Assembly: GCA_017590115.1 (NCBI GenBank)
Contig: JAGGNK010000002.1
Span: 17,975,264 to 18,039,263 of the forward strand
Direction: 5' to 3'
Source of the DNA: Montifringilla adamsi
Taxonomy: Eukaryota; Chordata; Aves; Passeriformes; Passeridae
Length of the DNA: 64,000 nt
Shown here: positions 50,283 to 62,262 of the stretch, piece by piece
Layout: the number at the start of each line of letters is the position of its first letter
Numbering within the stretch: position 1 is the stretch's first letter
The notes under the pieces: model-generated
The model's database searches: none
Told to the model about the DNA's origin: nothing
The model's input: only the letters and a program-made list of their open reading frames with translations
Made by a program: the position numbers and the translations under genes

Positions 50283-53200
50283 GTGGCACACAATCCATAC
50301 GCAGTTTAAGAAATACAATAGTAGCCTGTAAAGACCTTTCTAGACATGCAAACTGACAAATCTGTGTGCTTCTTCCTTGGAAAATGTTATTGAATAGCTA
50401 TTACTTGAACTGAATCAGTTAGAAAATTGTTATAATAGTTCTGCAGTGAAAATTGCCAGCTGAAGGCTAATTTGTAAAAAGGATTGAAGTCGATTGAATT
50501 ACTTTTCTGGTGTAGTAGGTGGAAACTATTCTGGCTCTTGCCAAGCTGTGAGGTGGAGCTGTCAATGTGATGGCTGCATGCGAACCAGTGCAGCAGGCTG
50601 CTGGCTTGGCTCTGCTCATCCCAGCCCGTGTGTGTGAGAGGGGACAGGGACAGCTGGGGACAGCAGCCCCCAGCACAGAGGGACCCCTGGGCAGCAGCAG
50701 CAGGAGCCTGAACACCCTTGAAGGTGCTGAGTGATGATTTGGCCACGCGTGTATCAACGTGCCAGAGGCTCCACACCTGAGCCTTTTTTGTGCTGTCGCA
50801 GCCAGAGCAGTGATTTGTGACTTGGGCTTCTGCAGGCTCTGGGAGCAGGAAGGTGGGGAAGTTGCTTTGTGCTTGTTCTGTGTCTCTGTAGCCTCTGAAA
50901 ATAGACTTTTAGTGTCTCATTTCTGTCAGCACGAGCGTGTGGAAGGTGAAGTGCTCTTACATGAGAGTCAGATCCGTGGTGAGAGGCTGATCCCAGATAG
51001 GAGTGGAAGGAATCATAGTGAGGATCTGTTTTCAAGGTGAACTTTGGAGATTCTCATCTCCTGCTTCAGTCTCTGTTGTTTGTTTTTGCTTCGTGCAGAG
51101 CCCTTTGGAAAGGTGTCTGTCAAACCTCAGTACAGCAGCCCTGAGGAGCAAGGGCTCCACCAGCAGCTCCTGCTCTCTCTAATCAGCTGAAGTACTAATG
51201 AGTAATCAGGGGCGGAGGGGAGGTTTACAGCAGGGCTGTGTTCATGCTCAGCGTGCTGAGCAATGTTTTGCTGCTGTTGGGTGCCAGCCTGACACCTGGT
51301 GATGTATCTCAGATGTTTGAGACAAGCTGGGAGTAGAGGGATGGGCACCTGGGGTGCAGTTTGCTGCTTCAGAAGCCTGGGGTGAGGAAACCTCGACACC
51401 TGGAAGGGAACATTTCCATTGTCTGAAAAGTACAGCGTGAACCCTGGAGTTTTACTGGGATGGCAGATGACACCAGCTGTATTTCGTGCTGTAAATTCAG
51501 GTTTTGAGAGCTGATGTGTAACTGAGAATATGGCTGCAGGGGTAGAAGGAATAAAAAGAGCATTCCTGTAAATGTTTAGACCTAATTTAATCTTCCTAGT
51601 GTAAACAATGAACCTGTTCCCTTGGTACATCATTTCAGTAAATATTCTTGCAGACTGCAGTCATCCAAAATAGTTTTGGTACTGATACAGCCAGCAGACC
51701 ACTAACTCCAAAGCTTGGAAAAAGTGCAGTAAACATTTCAGCATCCAAGAATGTGGATTTTAACAGAAAATGAATAGCTGAAAAGTGTATGCTTTGGCTT
51801 TGATGTAGCTAAATATGTTGAACCACAGAGACTTGAAAGAACTTGATAAATACTCTGAAAGAAAATCAACTTCCTCCCAGCAGCCCAATAAATAATTTTC
51901 CCCACTCTCTCGTAACTTGTTTTGCAGAGGAGTGGAATAGAAAGGCTGCTAGAAAACATTAAATCTCAAAAACTGAGCCAAAACCAGCCATGTGAGTGTG
52001 AAGCCTTCCCACAGAGATATGGAAGATTCTAGACATAATCCCATCCCTTGGTAATCTACATGTTTAATCTCCTTCCTGCTGCCATGGCAGGGCTGCAGTG
52101 TGAGTCCTCAGTGCCAGGAGTGGCTGTACAGCAGGTTCCAGCTCCTGGGATTCCCATGTGGATGACACAGCACGTGATACAGAATGGTAAAACAGTGGTG
52201 AAGACAGAAACCATGGATAAAAGTCAGAACACTGGATTCTTACACAGTGGGGGTTTCTTTGTTGTTGCTGAGATGCTGAAAATAGAAAAGAGTTTGGTTT
52301 AAGTTCTGGTGCCTCTCTACCATTGCCCCTCACTGCTCCTCGTGCTGCTGGTGGTGCAGGCGTTGGTGGTTCAGAGGGAATTCAGCCTGCAGAAGGGTGT
52401 GGGGACCGTGGCAAGGCAGCAGGAGGGGATGCTGTGGGTTGGAATGCCCTTAATGCATCTGTCTTGGCCAAACAATTGTGTGTGCTGTTACAGCAAACAA
52501 AATCCTGCTCTGGGTGTTCCATGCCCTGCTGGGATGAGTCCCACTCTCTGCCACTGAAAGCAATTCTCTTGAGAACTTGCACAGAGGCCCCAGCATTGTG
52601 TCACTGTGAGTGTCAGCACAGAAACATTTCTGTATTTCACACACTGAGACCTGGCTTGGAAATTAGCTGCAGAGTGGGAGAGGATTTAGCATCTCAGTGG
52701 TGGTGGCACTCAGAATGGGACACCCACTCTCTCACACCTCAGAGGCTTCCACTTGTGGGTTCAGTGTCCATTAGGGATTTGTTAGCACTGAATATCACCT
52801 TGGGGTTCATCTTGGGATGGCTGAGAGGAATTCAGCTTGGACACTCTTAGATCACTCTGCAGTGCCAAACAGCATATGAAATGAGGCTACAAATGCGAGG
52901 GGTTATTTCCTAAAGTCTTAGAGTACTGAAACAGATGCACTTTTTTCAATCCACGTGTCAGACACAGTAAAAGAATGAGACTAATGCTGAGTTGGAAATT
53001 GACCTTGTGGTCCCTGATACCCTTCTACTCAGAGCTCTGCACAATTTTGTTCAAGAGGAATATTTGGAAAACATTAGAGACCAGAGAAAACTTCCAGTAA
53101 TTCTGTGGTTACCTCTACATGGTGCATGATTTTCTCGTGTTCAGTTACTCCTTTTGACTTGGAGATTGTTCATAGTAAACTTCTTGCTTGAGACACAAGG

Positions 53201-54954
53201 CACAGGGAAGACTTCTGAATAAGTGTTCAAACAGAAACCTAAACTGACAAACATCTCCAGGGTGAATGTTTTCAGGCAGTACAGTATCACAGTGAGGTAA
53301 CACACAGGTTGCAAAATGCACTTATTAGCAAATAATGAGCTAAAAATTCCTGTAGTATTGTCAGCTTTGAAATATCTTAGTGGTTGCAAAAGCACATTTG
53401 GAGGGTCCAGCAGACCCTGAGGTGCTGCTGTAGACTGTACAAGTGGAAATAAATTCAAGAGTGAGCGTTGTCTAGGCTGGGAGACGTGTAAAGCCTTGAT
53501 TGGATCTTCATGCTAATAATTTTAGGTATTCTGGTACAAGTGGCTTTCATCTCAAGAACTGTTGCGTATTACAGATGGATTTAGATGGGGACCACCCAGA
53601 AGTTTCTAATGCAAAGGTCTTGCTGCCTGTCCAGGACAAACTGTAAATACATAACACTCTTAACTCAGGAGCCACACGTGCTCTGCAGGCTGAGAGTGAA
53701 AGTGTGCAGTGATTGTCATTTGAAAAGGTTTCCTTGGGCATAGGAGTAATTACTAATGATGGATGCCAATGGGTTTAGGGTTCAGTGCATAGAACTTAGC
53801 TCTGCTTATAGGATTTTGTTAACACCTCTCACTGGAGATTAACCTGATCTCCCTAGCACAGGAAATTAAAAATCCTTTGACAGTCATCTTCAGATTATGA
53901 GAGGGAAGGCAAGATGAAGTGTCTCTTAGCCCCTTAGCATGCACCTTTCTCTTCTATTTCCTGGAGAGAGGTAGAAAAGTTGTAGGGATTAAAAAAAAAT
54001 AAATCCAGTGGTACTGACAAGCAACACATCTTTCCTCTGGGTTATGGTGCTTTTCACTTCTCTGTATGTTATTCAAGTGGCTGAAAGTGATTTCATATTT
54101 AAAATTCAGCTTTCAAAGCTTGTACCTGAGAAGGGGGTAAGTTATTGTCATTTTTCAAGTGTTTTAATCCTTGGGTAGTGCCCATAAATATTTAACAGTG
54201 GCTACTACAGCACAGTTTTAGTCTGACAGGTAGACATGGGCATTACTGTGATGCAGGTACCAAACCTGAAACTGGGGGAGTAAAAGGACCTTAATAACTT
54301 TCTTCCTAATTTGCTCTCCCACAGAACTTGTGGGTTTGTGCTGCTAAGCCCCATGACAACAAAACTGTTTGTTTTATTTTTTCTGTTCTGCTTCTCTGCC
54401 TTACCCCAGACTTCTTCCTTACAGAATGGGATGGCCAGAGGAGTTTTGGAATGGAGTGGGCAGGATGTGCTGTCAGGGGTCACTGAAGTGCTCCTGGAGT
54501 TCTCTGGGTGTGATGCCCTTCTGCTGGTTTAATCAAGAGCCATTTTGACTCTGCAACTTGCAAGAATTAAAATGAAGTGGTTCTTTTTTATAATTGCAGC
54601 TGGATAGGAAGGCTCTTCCATTTTGTTGGTAATTCCTTGGAAATAATTTTGCCAGGAGCTGGCTTTGTTGCCCTGGTGGCATTGGATGTAGGCAAGGTTG
54701 CTGTATGGGTGAGCAAACCACATCAACTCTTGAGGATTAAGTTCACGGGGGGCTTTGTACCCCCTCCTCGGGGCCAGTCTCATTTTGTGCCAGTTCAGTG
54801 GTTTGGTGGCTGCACCAGCTTTTTGTGAGTGGAATGTTAAGCTTAGAATTTGACTTGTGTGAAGGCTGCATACAAATCTTATCTTAGCCTTATCTTTTCT
54901 TAGGTAAGTCTGAGCTTTTCCAAAACACAAGGAGCCCCAGGAAAAGGTTCCCCT
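50283..54954. other. Unique interval, no gene seen
   Basis: Mixed composition with GC-richer patches at about 50570-50740 and 52310-52460. The 168-codon reverse frame at 51127-51633 and the 175-codon forward frame at 52323-52850 are long for chance. They show no domain, no codon bias and no neighbouring exon structure. Confidence 0.5.
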
Positions 54955-55040
54955 CCCAAAATCCCAGAAGGGTTCAGGGTGGAAAGGGCCCCTGGAGGTC
55001 ACCAGGACCAAGCTCCCTGCTCCAGCTGCAGGGGCTCTCT
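54955..55040 (-). mobile_element. Short CR1 3'-end fragment
   Basis: The forward strand reads AATCCCAGAAGGGTTCAGGG, TGGAAAGGGCCCCTGGAGGT and CACCAGGACCAAGCTCCCTG, then CTCCAGCTGCAGGGG. This follows the reverse complement of a CR1 3' tail (AATCACAGAATGGTT, GGTTGGAAGGGACCT, GTCATCTAGTCCAACCCCCTGC) with several substitutions. Only about 85 bases are kept, so the call is less certain than the two longer CR1 copies. Confidence 0.68.
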
Positions 55041-58000
55041 GCTCTTTGGGGAGAGCAGGGATTCCTTCAGCTCTGCTTCCTTTCAGCTTTGCAAGAGGGC
55101 TGGGAAACCTTCAAGGCAAAGAGTGAAGCATGGAAGAGAGGAAAAGCAGACAGGAGTGGGTTAGGACTGGGATGGCCACTGACTTTGGGGTTTAATGCAC
55201 CTGTGTTTTCTTTCTGGTGTTTCCGAGTTCTTCACTTTTATCCAGCTCATACAAATAAAGCAGTTCTGTGGTGGATTTACTGTACTTGGAAAGAGGCTAA
55301 GGGGATGGAGTGTGTTGTAAGTTTCTCATGGAAGACACTCAGGGTTTCAAGTGTAAAAATTAAGAGGGTTGTTGTCATTGGTCCTTTTGGGCACAGATAA
55401 AAAGCTCCTGCTCCTGTAGGTGTGACTGCCTGGATCCTTGTGGACAAAGCCTGGGCAAAAATGACACTGGAATACCTGGCTGGGTGAATCTAGGAGAAGT
55501 GAGCAGCTCCTGAGCTGAGCCCTGGCAGAGTACACGTTCAGGCGCCTGTTCTAAAGTCATGTACCTGCTTTTTTCATCCAGCTTAGATGCAAATAACTGC
55601 CTTGGTAGGAGAATCAAAAGCCTAAAAGGCAAACTGTCCCCCCTCCTTGCTGCCATGGGCACTTGGAGCTAAACTCCCTTTGATATCCTAATTTTTAAAG
55701 CTACTTGGTGCTAGGCTGATTCATTTTCATAATCCTTTGACCGTAATATGTGTATTTTAGTCATAGCCTCTGTCACTGAATCACGAGTTTGGATCTGAGT
55801 TCTCAGTAATTTAGGAAACTCAGAAGGTGGTTTGGGCTGGTTACATTTTCATCCCTCCTGTTTGCTCTAGTTTTGCTGTTGGAATTGCTTTCCAGGTGGG
55901 AATGGGAAGTACTTAAATCCTGCCAAGAAATAATGGGAATTGGGTGGTTGCAGGCACTTAGTGACACCTGAGTGTCCCCTGTGCTCCTGCTTCAGCTGTG
56001 CGGGCAGAGCATCACCCTTACAGGGATTATTTGTGCAGGTTCATGGTAGGAAGTTGCTGTAATTCATCACAACCTGGTTTAGGTTGTCTTGATTCAGCAG
56101 GTCAAACAAACAAACCCAAACCACAACAGAAAGCTGCCTGAAATTAGTGACGTCACAAAAGATTCCACTCCCTCCTTCCTAAATTCTGCAGCTCCTGCCC
56201 TTGCCCATGAGGTGCAATTAAATGGAACCATGTGCAGTTAAATGGAAGGAGGCAGGATGAGCATTGCTTCAGAAGCTCAGGAATGCCAAATCCCGCTCCA
56301 GTCAGCTGCTGTGAAATCACAGAAGGTACAGCACAGAGATAACAGGTGCTGGTTTAAAATAAATACAGAAAAATTTATTAACTTGAAAGAATTTTGTTTA
56401 AACATCACCTGGCAGCCTGTGCATCAGATGAGATGAAAATACAGAGTAGAACAAATGGAGAAAAATAAAGGTCTCTGTTCTGGTAGTTCTCTACTTTGAT
56501 GTGCAGTGTGTGCTTATGAGATAGTTAATAACTGTTAAACAAGAAGGAACAGAAAAAAATTGAGCTCAAAAGGAAATTAATTTTGAAGGCCACATTCTTG
56601 AATGTCAGAAATCAGATAGATAAGGAGAAAATTCTAGTGTCAACTGTTAGGGGTTTTGTACATGATCTAACTTCAGATTTCCCCGAGTTAATATAAAACT
56701 CCTTTATTTGTCATCCAGTACTATTTCAAATGATCTGCTTCTTTATTTCATACCACAGAAAAAGTATGAAAAGAGGAAAAAAATATTCTGATGAAGGAGA
56801 CAGGAACGGTTTAACCTTTCCTTTGACATTTCTATAAGAAATTCACTAATGTTTATTTTATCCAGAAAGTTCTAGAGGAGGAAACTGAAGCTTTGGGAGA
56901 GAATGAAGGGAGGGGGAACAGTTTTCAATAATGAAAATTTGTCCAAATGGACTTTTAAACAAGCAGTCTGTCTTTAATTGTTAAAGATAGGAACAGCCCA
57001 GGACAAGTGGGACAAGAGCCCTGGGCCTGAAAGCTCTGGAAAAGAAATCAGGGCAGAGTTTGCCAGCCAGGCCTGACACTGTGGGTGGAATTTTCTCCTT
57101 CTCAGACCTTCTGCAGGGCTGGGGTTTCATCTCTGCCCTTCGGGGGCTTTGTGCCATTTAATTTCTTTTCTAAGCAGAAGTGGACTTGGGCAAACAGCTC
57201 CTTTTTGAGGAACTTAGAGCAGCAAACATTTGAAACGTGGCTCGTGGCTGATCATGCAGGCAAGGAGCCTGGCAGTGACAGGAAGCAGCATTTCCAGCTG
57301 ACCCAGAGCACTGGTAAATGAGAAATCTGGGTGATTTTGCCAAGGTGTGTGAAAATCAGATTGAGATGCTTCCACTGTGGCCTGACTTTGTGCTTTGGAA
57401 CAGATTGGAGCTGTAGTGACATCACAGATGGAAGCTGAAAATACATCCATTCTCCTGAGATATTCTTATCTGGAATGTTGAGAGGGCTGCTTTCTACCCA
57501 AAGTGCCATATAAATATATGACTAAGTGGAAAAATGCTTTTAACTGCTGAATGTGATCTTCCTTGTTTGACTGTCACAATTCCAAGAGAAGCTGGCTGTG
57601 CTGTCAGTCCCTCTGGTGCTCTGGGTGTTCCTCACTGGGAGAAGTCAGATCTGTTTTGCACTGTCTTTGTGAATTTACCACCAAAGGTAGTTTTTGGTTT
57701 GACCAGGTGTGTTTAGGGATTTTTTTGTTAGTTACAGATTTTTCTTGGGCAGCAGCATGTTTTTTGAATGAACTTTCTGCATGAAGAACAAATCAACTTT
57801 CAGCGAGTGACACCAGGAGAAATGAGCTCCAAAATAAGCTTTTGCTCCAGCCTTTATTAGGTGACTCATGTGCAAGGCAGTGATTTGTTTGAGGAATCAA
57901 TAAACTCAATTATGTGATTTTTGCAAACACGGACACATTTTGGTGTCAAAAGCATGGAAAATTGTATCCTCACCCAAAAACTGAGATGAGGCCCAGACTC

Positions 58001-61000
58001 CCCTGCTCTGAAGCAATGCCACAGCCTCAGTGTGAGCCAGGCTGAAATCTCTTGTCTCCAGCACCTGCCTGCTCCTCATGCTGAGGAGGGCAGCCTTTGC
58101 TCATCCATGTCCTGGCAGGACCTTTCAGCTAAGGGGGATTGAGAAGTTATTTCCCTTTTTTGCTCTTTGACTTTCATACAAGAGGGAATGTCACAAGGAG
58201 GGAAGAGATTGATGTTATGCAGGATCCAAGTTAGAAGGCAAAGCAGCCATTTCCATGGAGAATTAGGTTGCCAAGAAAAAAAGAGCATAAACAACCTTGT
58301 CCAGTTTCATTCAGGGAGTCTACAAGAGAATTATGTGGGAAACTTCAGGGGAAAAAAGTATCAACCTTAGCATGATTCTGACATTTCTGTAGAATTCAGC
58401 AGAGTGATCATTTCAGTTGGATTCAAGCTGCACTGTATTAACACAATTTCAATTCTAGATTAGCTGAAATGTGTCTCTGTGAAGCTGGTGTCAGACCATA
58501 TAACACTCCAGGCAAATGGTTTCATTTCCTTTATCCAGGTTTTCAGCTGCTGTTTTATGTCCTTTGTAGCAGTCTCAAAGCAAATGATACAGGTTAAATT
58601 TTTCTACTGTGTCTACAAATGATGAGGTTTTTGGGCACCTATTAAGTCCTATAAATAGGGCAGTTTTGGCCAGGGGAAGGCTTTGTTTCTGTTGCCTCTA
58701 CTCTGCCTGTTCAGCAGCTGTTTAATAGAGTTTGGGTTCATTTGTGGTTAAATCAATACTGTTAATGAGTATATGTGATGATTATTAAAAAAAATTTAAA
58801 AATCAAAGAATCGTTTAGGGGAAAAAACCCCCACAACCAAATGAAGACAATTTCACTCATGTCCAAGCAGTGTCTCATTTTATGCCCATTTCAAGGCTCC
58901 AGAGAATCTTACAATTCTTTTATTAAGTAAAAAGAAAAACGGTAAAAGGGAGCTCAGTTGGTGCATGCAGAGTGTTGGCACCTCTGCTAATTGAAAGAGA
59001 AGATAAAATAAACGTGCGAAGAAATTATTTCTAGCAGTTTTAATCTCTGAGATTAGTGAGAGCACGTAATAAAGGCCCTGCCTAAAGTTCAGCAGCAGTT
59101 CACCTTTGAGCACTTGTCTGGAGCTCAGGCAGCTACATCTTTAACTGAATGGAGAAGTGGGGGGAGAAATTCCATATACAAATGAGAGTGACCCAAAGAA
59201 ATTGTAACTATTCCCCAGGTGATTTTTTCACATGCAACTGAATTTCCATCTCTTGTCATCCTTGGGTACAGAATGAACAGGGCAGGCTCAGTGCTTGTGT
59301 TTTAGCCCACGTTTTCCATCCCACCTCCTCCTGGGCTCTTGCAGTGGGCCAGGCCCGTGTTTGCTGTCATTAATTTCAATTTGGCAGTGTTGATTTACAG
59401 TACCAGAGAATTTGGCCTGGATTTTTAAGAGGCTGGCTAACTGCAAGGAAATATCAGTACATATTCAAAGGCTCTTTTATAACCACCATGGAGTAATTGT
59501 GAGTATTTTGGTAGTTTCAAAAGAATAGCAACTCACAGAGGGAATTAAATTAAGCTAATGAAAGAAAGCCTTTTACTTAGAACCAATAAAACGTATTAGA
59601 CTTTGCAATAATCTGTCTGAAGTGGTTTTGAAGCCCTTTGCCTTGATTTTATTTGAAGTTGAATTGGACAGTGCATTTAAGATACTGTGGGAAAGGATCT
59701 TGAACTGGTGTGGGGAACTCTCAAATTGGATGTTAGAGCTCTCTCCCTGAACTGCAGCCACAGAGGAATTGATGGGGAGATCTCCCTGGATGAGCAGGCT
59801 TTGCCTGGCTGAGAGACATTGACTTGGTAGAGGAGAAACTGAAACAAAACAGCTTCTGGGGGATTTCCCAGTGTGAGATGGGACATTCTGGGTGATTTCC
59901 CCTCTTGGTGGTGGGGAGAGCTTGGAGTGTGCTCTGCTCTGCCCAGCTGTGTCCTGGCCATGTTAGAGAGCTCTGGAGCTCAATGAGTCACTGACCTCAC
60001 CTTTTGCATGCTATCTCCTGTGATCTGTGTGTTTGCTTCTCCCTTTTTCTTCCCTTTGAAAGATTTTAATGCAAAACAACATTGAAATTGTCCTGTTCAA
60101 GTACCAATGAATATTTCATAGAGGAACGTGACGCTGCTTGATTTCAGATTTCCTTTCTCATTCCCCTGCATCTTTTTCTCTGTGTAAAATAACCTGGCAA
60201 TCAAAATAAGAAACAAATAATATAAAAAGAAGGTTCATTAGAATATCACCTTTCTATTGAGATCACCACTCATTTCAAAAATGAATGCAAAAGTTTTTAC
60301 AACTTTATGGGTTCTTTTTAAAAGTATTTAGTTACTTCTTGTATTTAGGCTACCATTTTGTGCCATCATAACATAATGACAAAAACTCCTGTAGGAAAAT
60401 GACATCCATTATTAAAAATTTCCCCGGGAAACTTCCAGCAGACAAAAAAACTTGCTAGCTGTAGCTGTTCCTCCTTTTGTTCTTTTTTAGCTGTGCTTAT
60501 CACAACACCAAAATTTCATTCTCGTAATTGGAATAACCAGAACTTCTCTCCAGTAGTTCCTGTAAAATACTATCTCAGTGCATTCATTTCATGACCTGTT
60601 GAGGTGTTCTGCTGCCTCAAGGCTGTTTCTGTCATGTCTTTTCTATGAGCAGAAGGCAGAAGATTGGGGTTTGCATTGTCAGAATGTTTATTTCTCATTT
60701 AATGTGTCACACGGCTTTTTCTCAGGGTCACAACAGGCCCCAAAGACACTTTGCCTCTAAATTCCGTGGTTTTTGCAGAGCTGTACAGAGGCTGTCACCA
60801 AACCCAAGGAGGCTCAGAACCTCCCTGCCTTCTTCAGGGAAAACGCTAATCCACCGAATTTTCCTTGCCATTGTTTGATGCTTAAACTTGTATTTGCAGA
60901 TTTCTGTTGAAACAAATTAGGAACAGAAAGTTTCCTAGTAACCACCACCTCCTTCAAGTTTTATCTAGCAGATAAAGTAAGAGATGTTTGTTCTAGTGTG

Positions 61001-61818
61001 CCTGTGGCTTATCAATGCTGTTGTCAGGAAGCAGGCACATTATCAAGCAGACTACAGGTGGTGTTGACATTTATGGATCCCATTTTCTCTAAATAGGCTG
61101 CTTTAGAATCAAAATCGTATTCAAAAGCTGCCTTTCAAAACAGTGCTATTTCTCTTTGAAGAGAGAATTTTGTGAATTCAGACAATTAGCATTTTTAACA
61201 GCTTGCACTTTAGAAAGAAGGTAAGAAAGTCAGCACCCACAGCTCTTCCATGAGGGATTAAGGAACTTTTAAACTGGAGGCATTCTCAGCTCTCAATAAT
61301 TAGCTCTCCAATGAAACTTTGCTCCAAAACTGCTTTAAAACAGAATTAACTTCGCCTGGTTCTTGTGCAAAACCCAACCCTCCTGCAATGCTCCACCGCT
61401 CCGAGTTTGGAGGAACATCATTAAACATGAAACATGACATTGCTTCTGAAAAACATTTTTAGTGAGAACCACCACATGCCAAAACAGACAAAGCTTTTCT
61501 CCCTGGTTCTGGAGGCCTCATTTTCCTGCCAGTCATTCCCTGCACAGCTGTGCCTCCAGCAGAGCCCTGGAGTGCTGCAGCCCCCCTGGCACAGGGCTGG
61601 GAATTCGCTGGAGCTGCTCGTGGGATGGGGCTCTGCCCTGCCCTGAGAGCATGCCGTGGACGTGATGGGGTGGTGCTTCCTTTGAGAAAGGGAAGAATTT
61701 AAAAAAAATGAGATGTAGCTGTTCCGTTTCTAACTTCTCTCACCTGGGTGTTTTTTACTGAGTGAAAGGAAGGTGGGAACAGGGTTGGGAGCACAGAAGT
61801 GATGCCAGGGCTGCATGA
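55041..61818. other. Long unique interval, no gene seen
   Basis: About 6.8 kb of single-copy DNA with no recognisable gene or repeat. It is GC-richer at about 61540-61660, before the minisatellite. Short frames at 55089-55400, 57085-57321, 59677-59961 and 60578-60878 match no known product. Confidence 0.5.
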
Positions 61819-62262
61819 GCGCTGCCCTGAATGTTTCGTGGGTATTTCATGGCTCTCCAGGTCTGCCTGGCTGAGGTTCTGGTGTGAGCCAGGAGCCCTT
61901 GGGCACACACACACATTTCATGGGTATTTCATGGCTCTCCAGGTCTGCCTGGCTGAGGTTCTGGTGTGAGCCAGGAGCCTCTGGGCACACACACGCATTT
62001 CATGGGTATTTCTTGGCTCTCCACGTCTGCCTGGCTGAGGTTCTGGTGTGACCCAGGGGTCCCTGGGCACACACACACACACTGTCCTGAACGTTTTGTG
62101 GGTATTTCATGGCTCTCCAGGTCTGCCTGGCTGGGGTTCTGTTGTGAGCCAGGAGCCCCTGGGCACACAGACACACTGCCCTGAACATTTCATGGCTCTC
62201 CAGGTCTGCCTGGCTGGGGTTCTGGTGTGACCCAGGAGCCTCTGGGCACACACAGCACCTTT
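61819..62262. repeat. Five-copy 80-100 bp minisatellite with internal CA tract
   Basis: Five head-to-tail units share TTTCATGGGTATTTCATGGC, TCTCCAGGTCTGCCTGGCTG, GGTTCTGGTGTGAGCCAGGA and GGGCACACACACAC. They start near 61821, 61915, 61997, 62085 and 62177. Units 1, 4 and 5 carry an extra CTG(C/T)CCTGAA(T/C) segment at the front. The CA tract differs in length between units. The antisense frames (61699-62395) read Ser-His-Gln-Asn repeats and are artefacts. Confidence 0.95.

Noticed and set aside
50261..50776. Processed retrogene with a reversed poly(A) tail at the T22 run
   Set aside because: No AATAAA within a suitable distance on the minus strand, no recognisable transcript in the adjacent sequence, and no evident target-site duplication.
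51127..51633. 168-codon reverse-strand open frame
   Set aside because: No domain or repeat match recognised, and no neighbouring exon-like frame in the same orientation.
52323..52850. 175-codon forward open frame
   Set aside because: Overlapping frames on both strands and the G-rich composition explain the openness. No domain seen.
54529..55011. 160-codon reverse-strand open frame
   Set aside because: Its N-terminal part is encoded by the antisense of a CR1 scrap (54955-55040) and the rest matches nothing known.
61819..62262. CRISPR-like direct repeats with spacers
   Set aside because: Units are contiguous and entirely repeated, without unique spacers, and the genome is avian.
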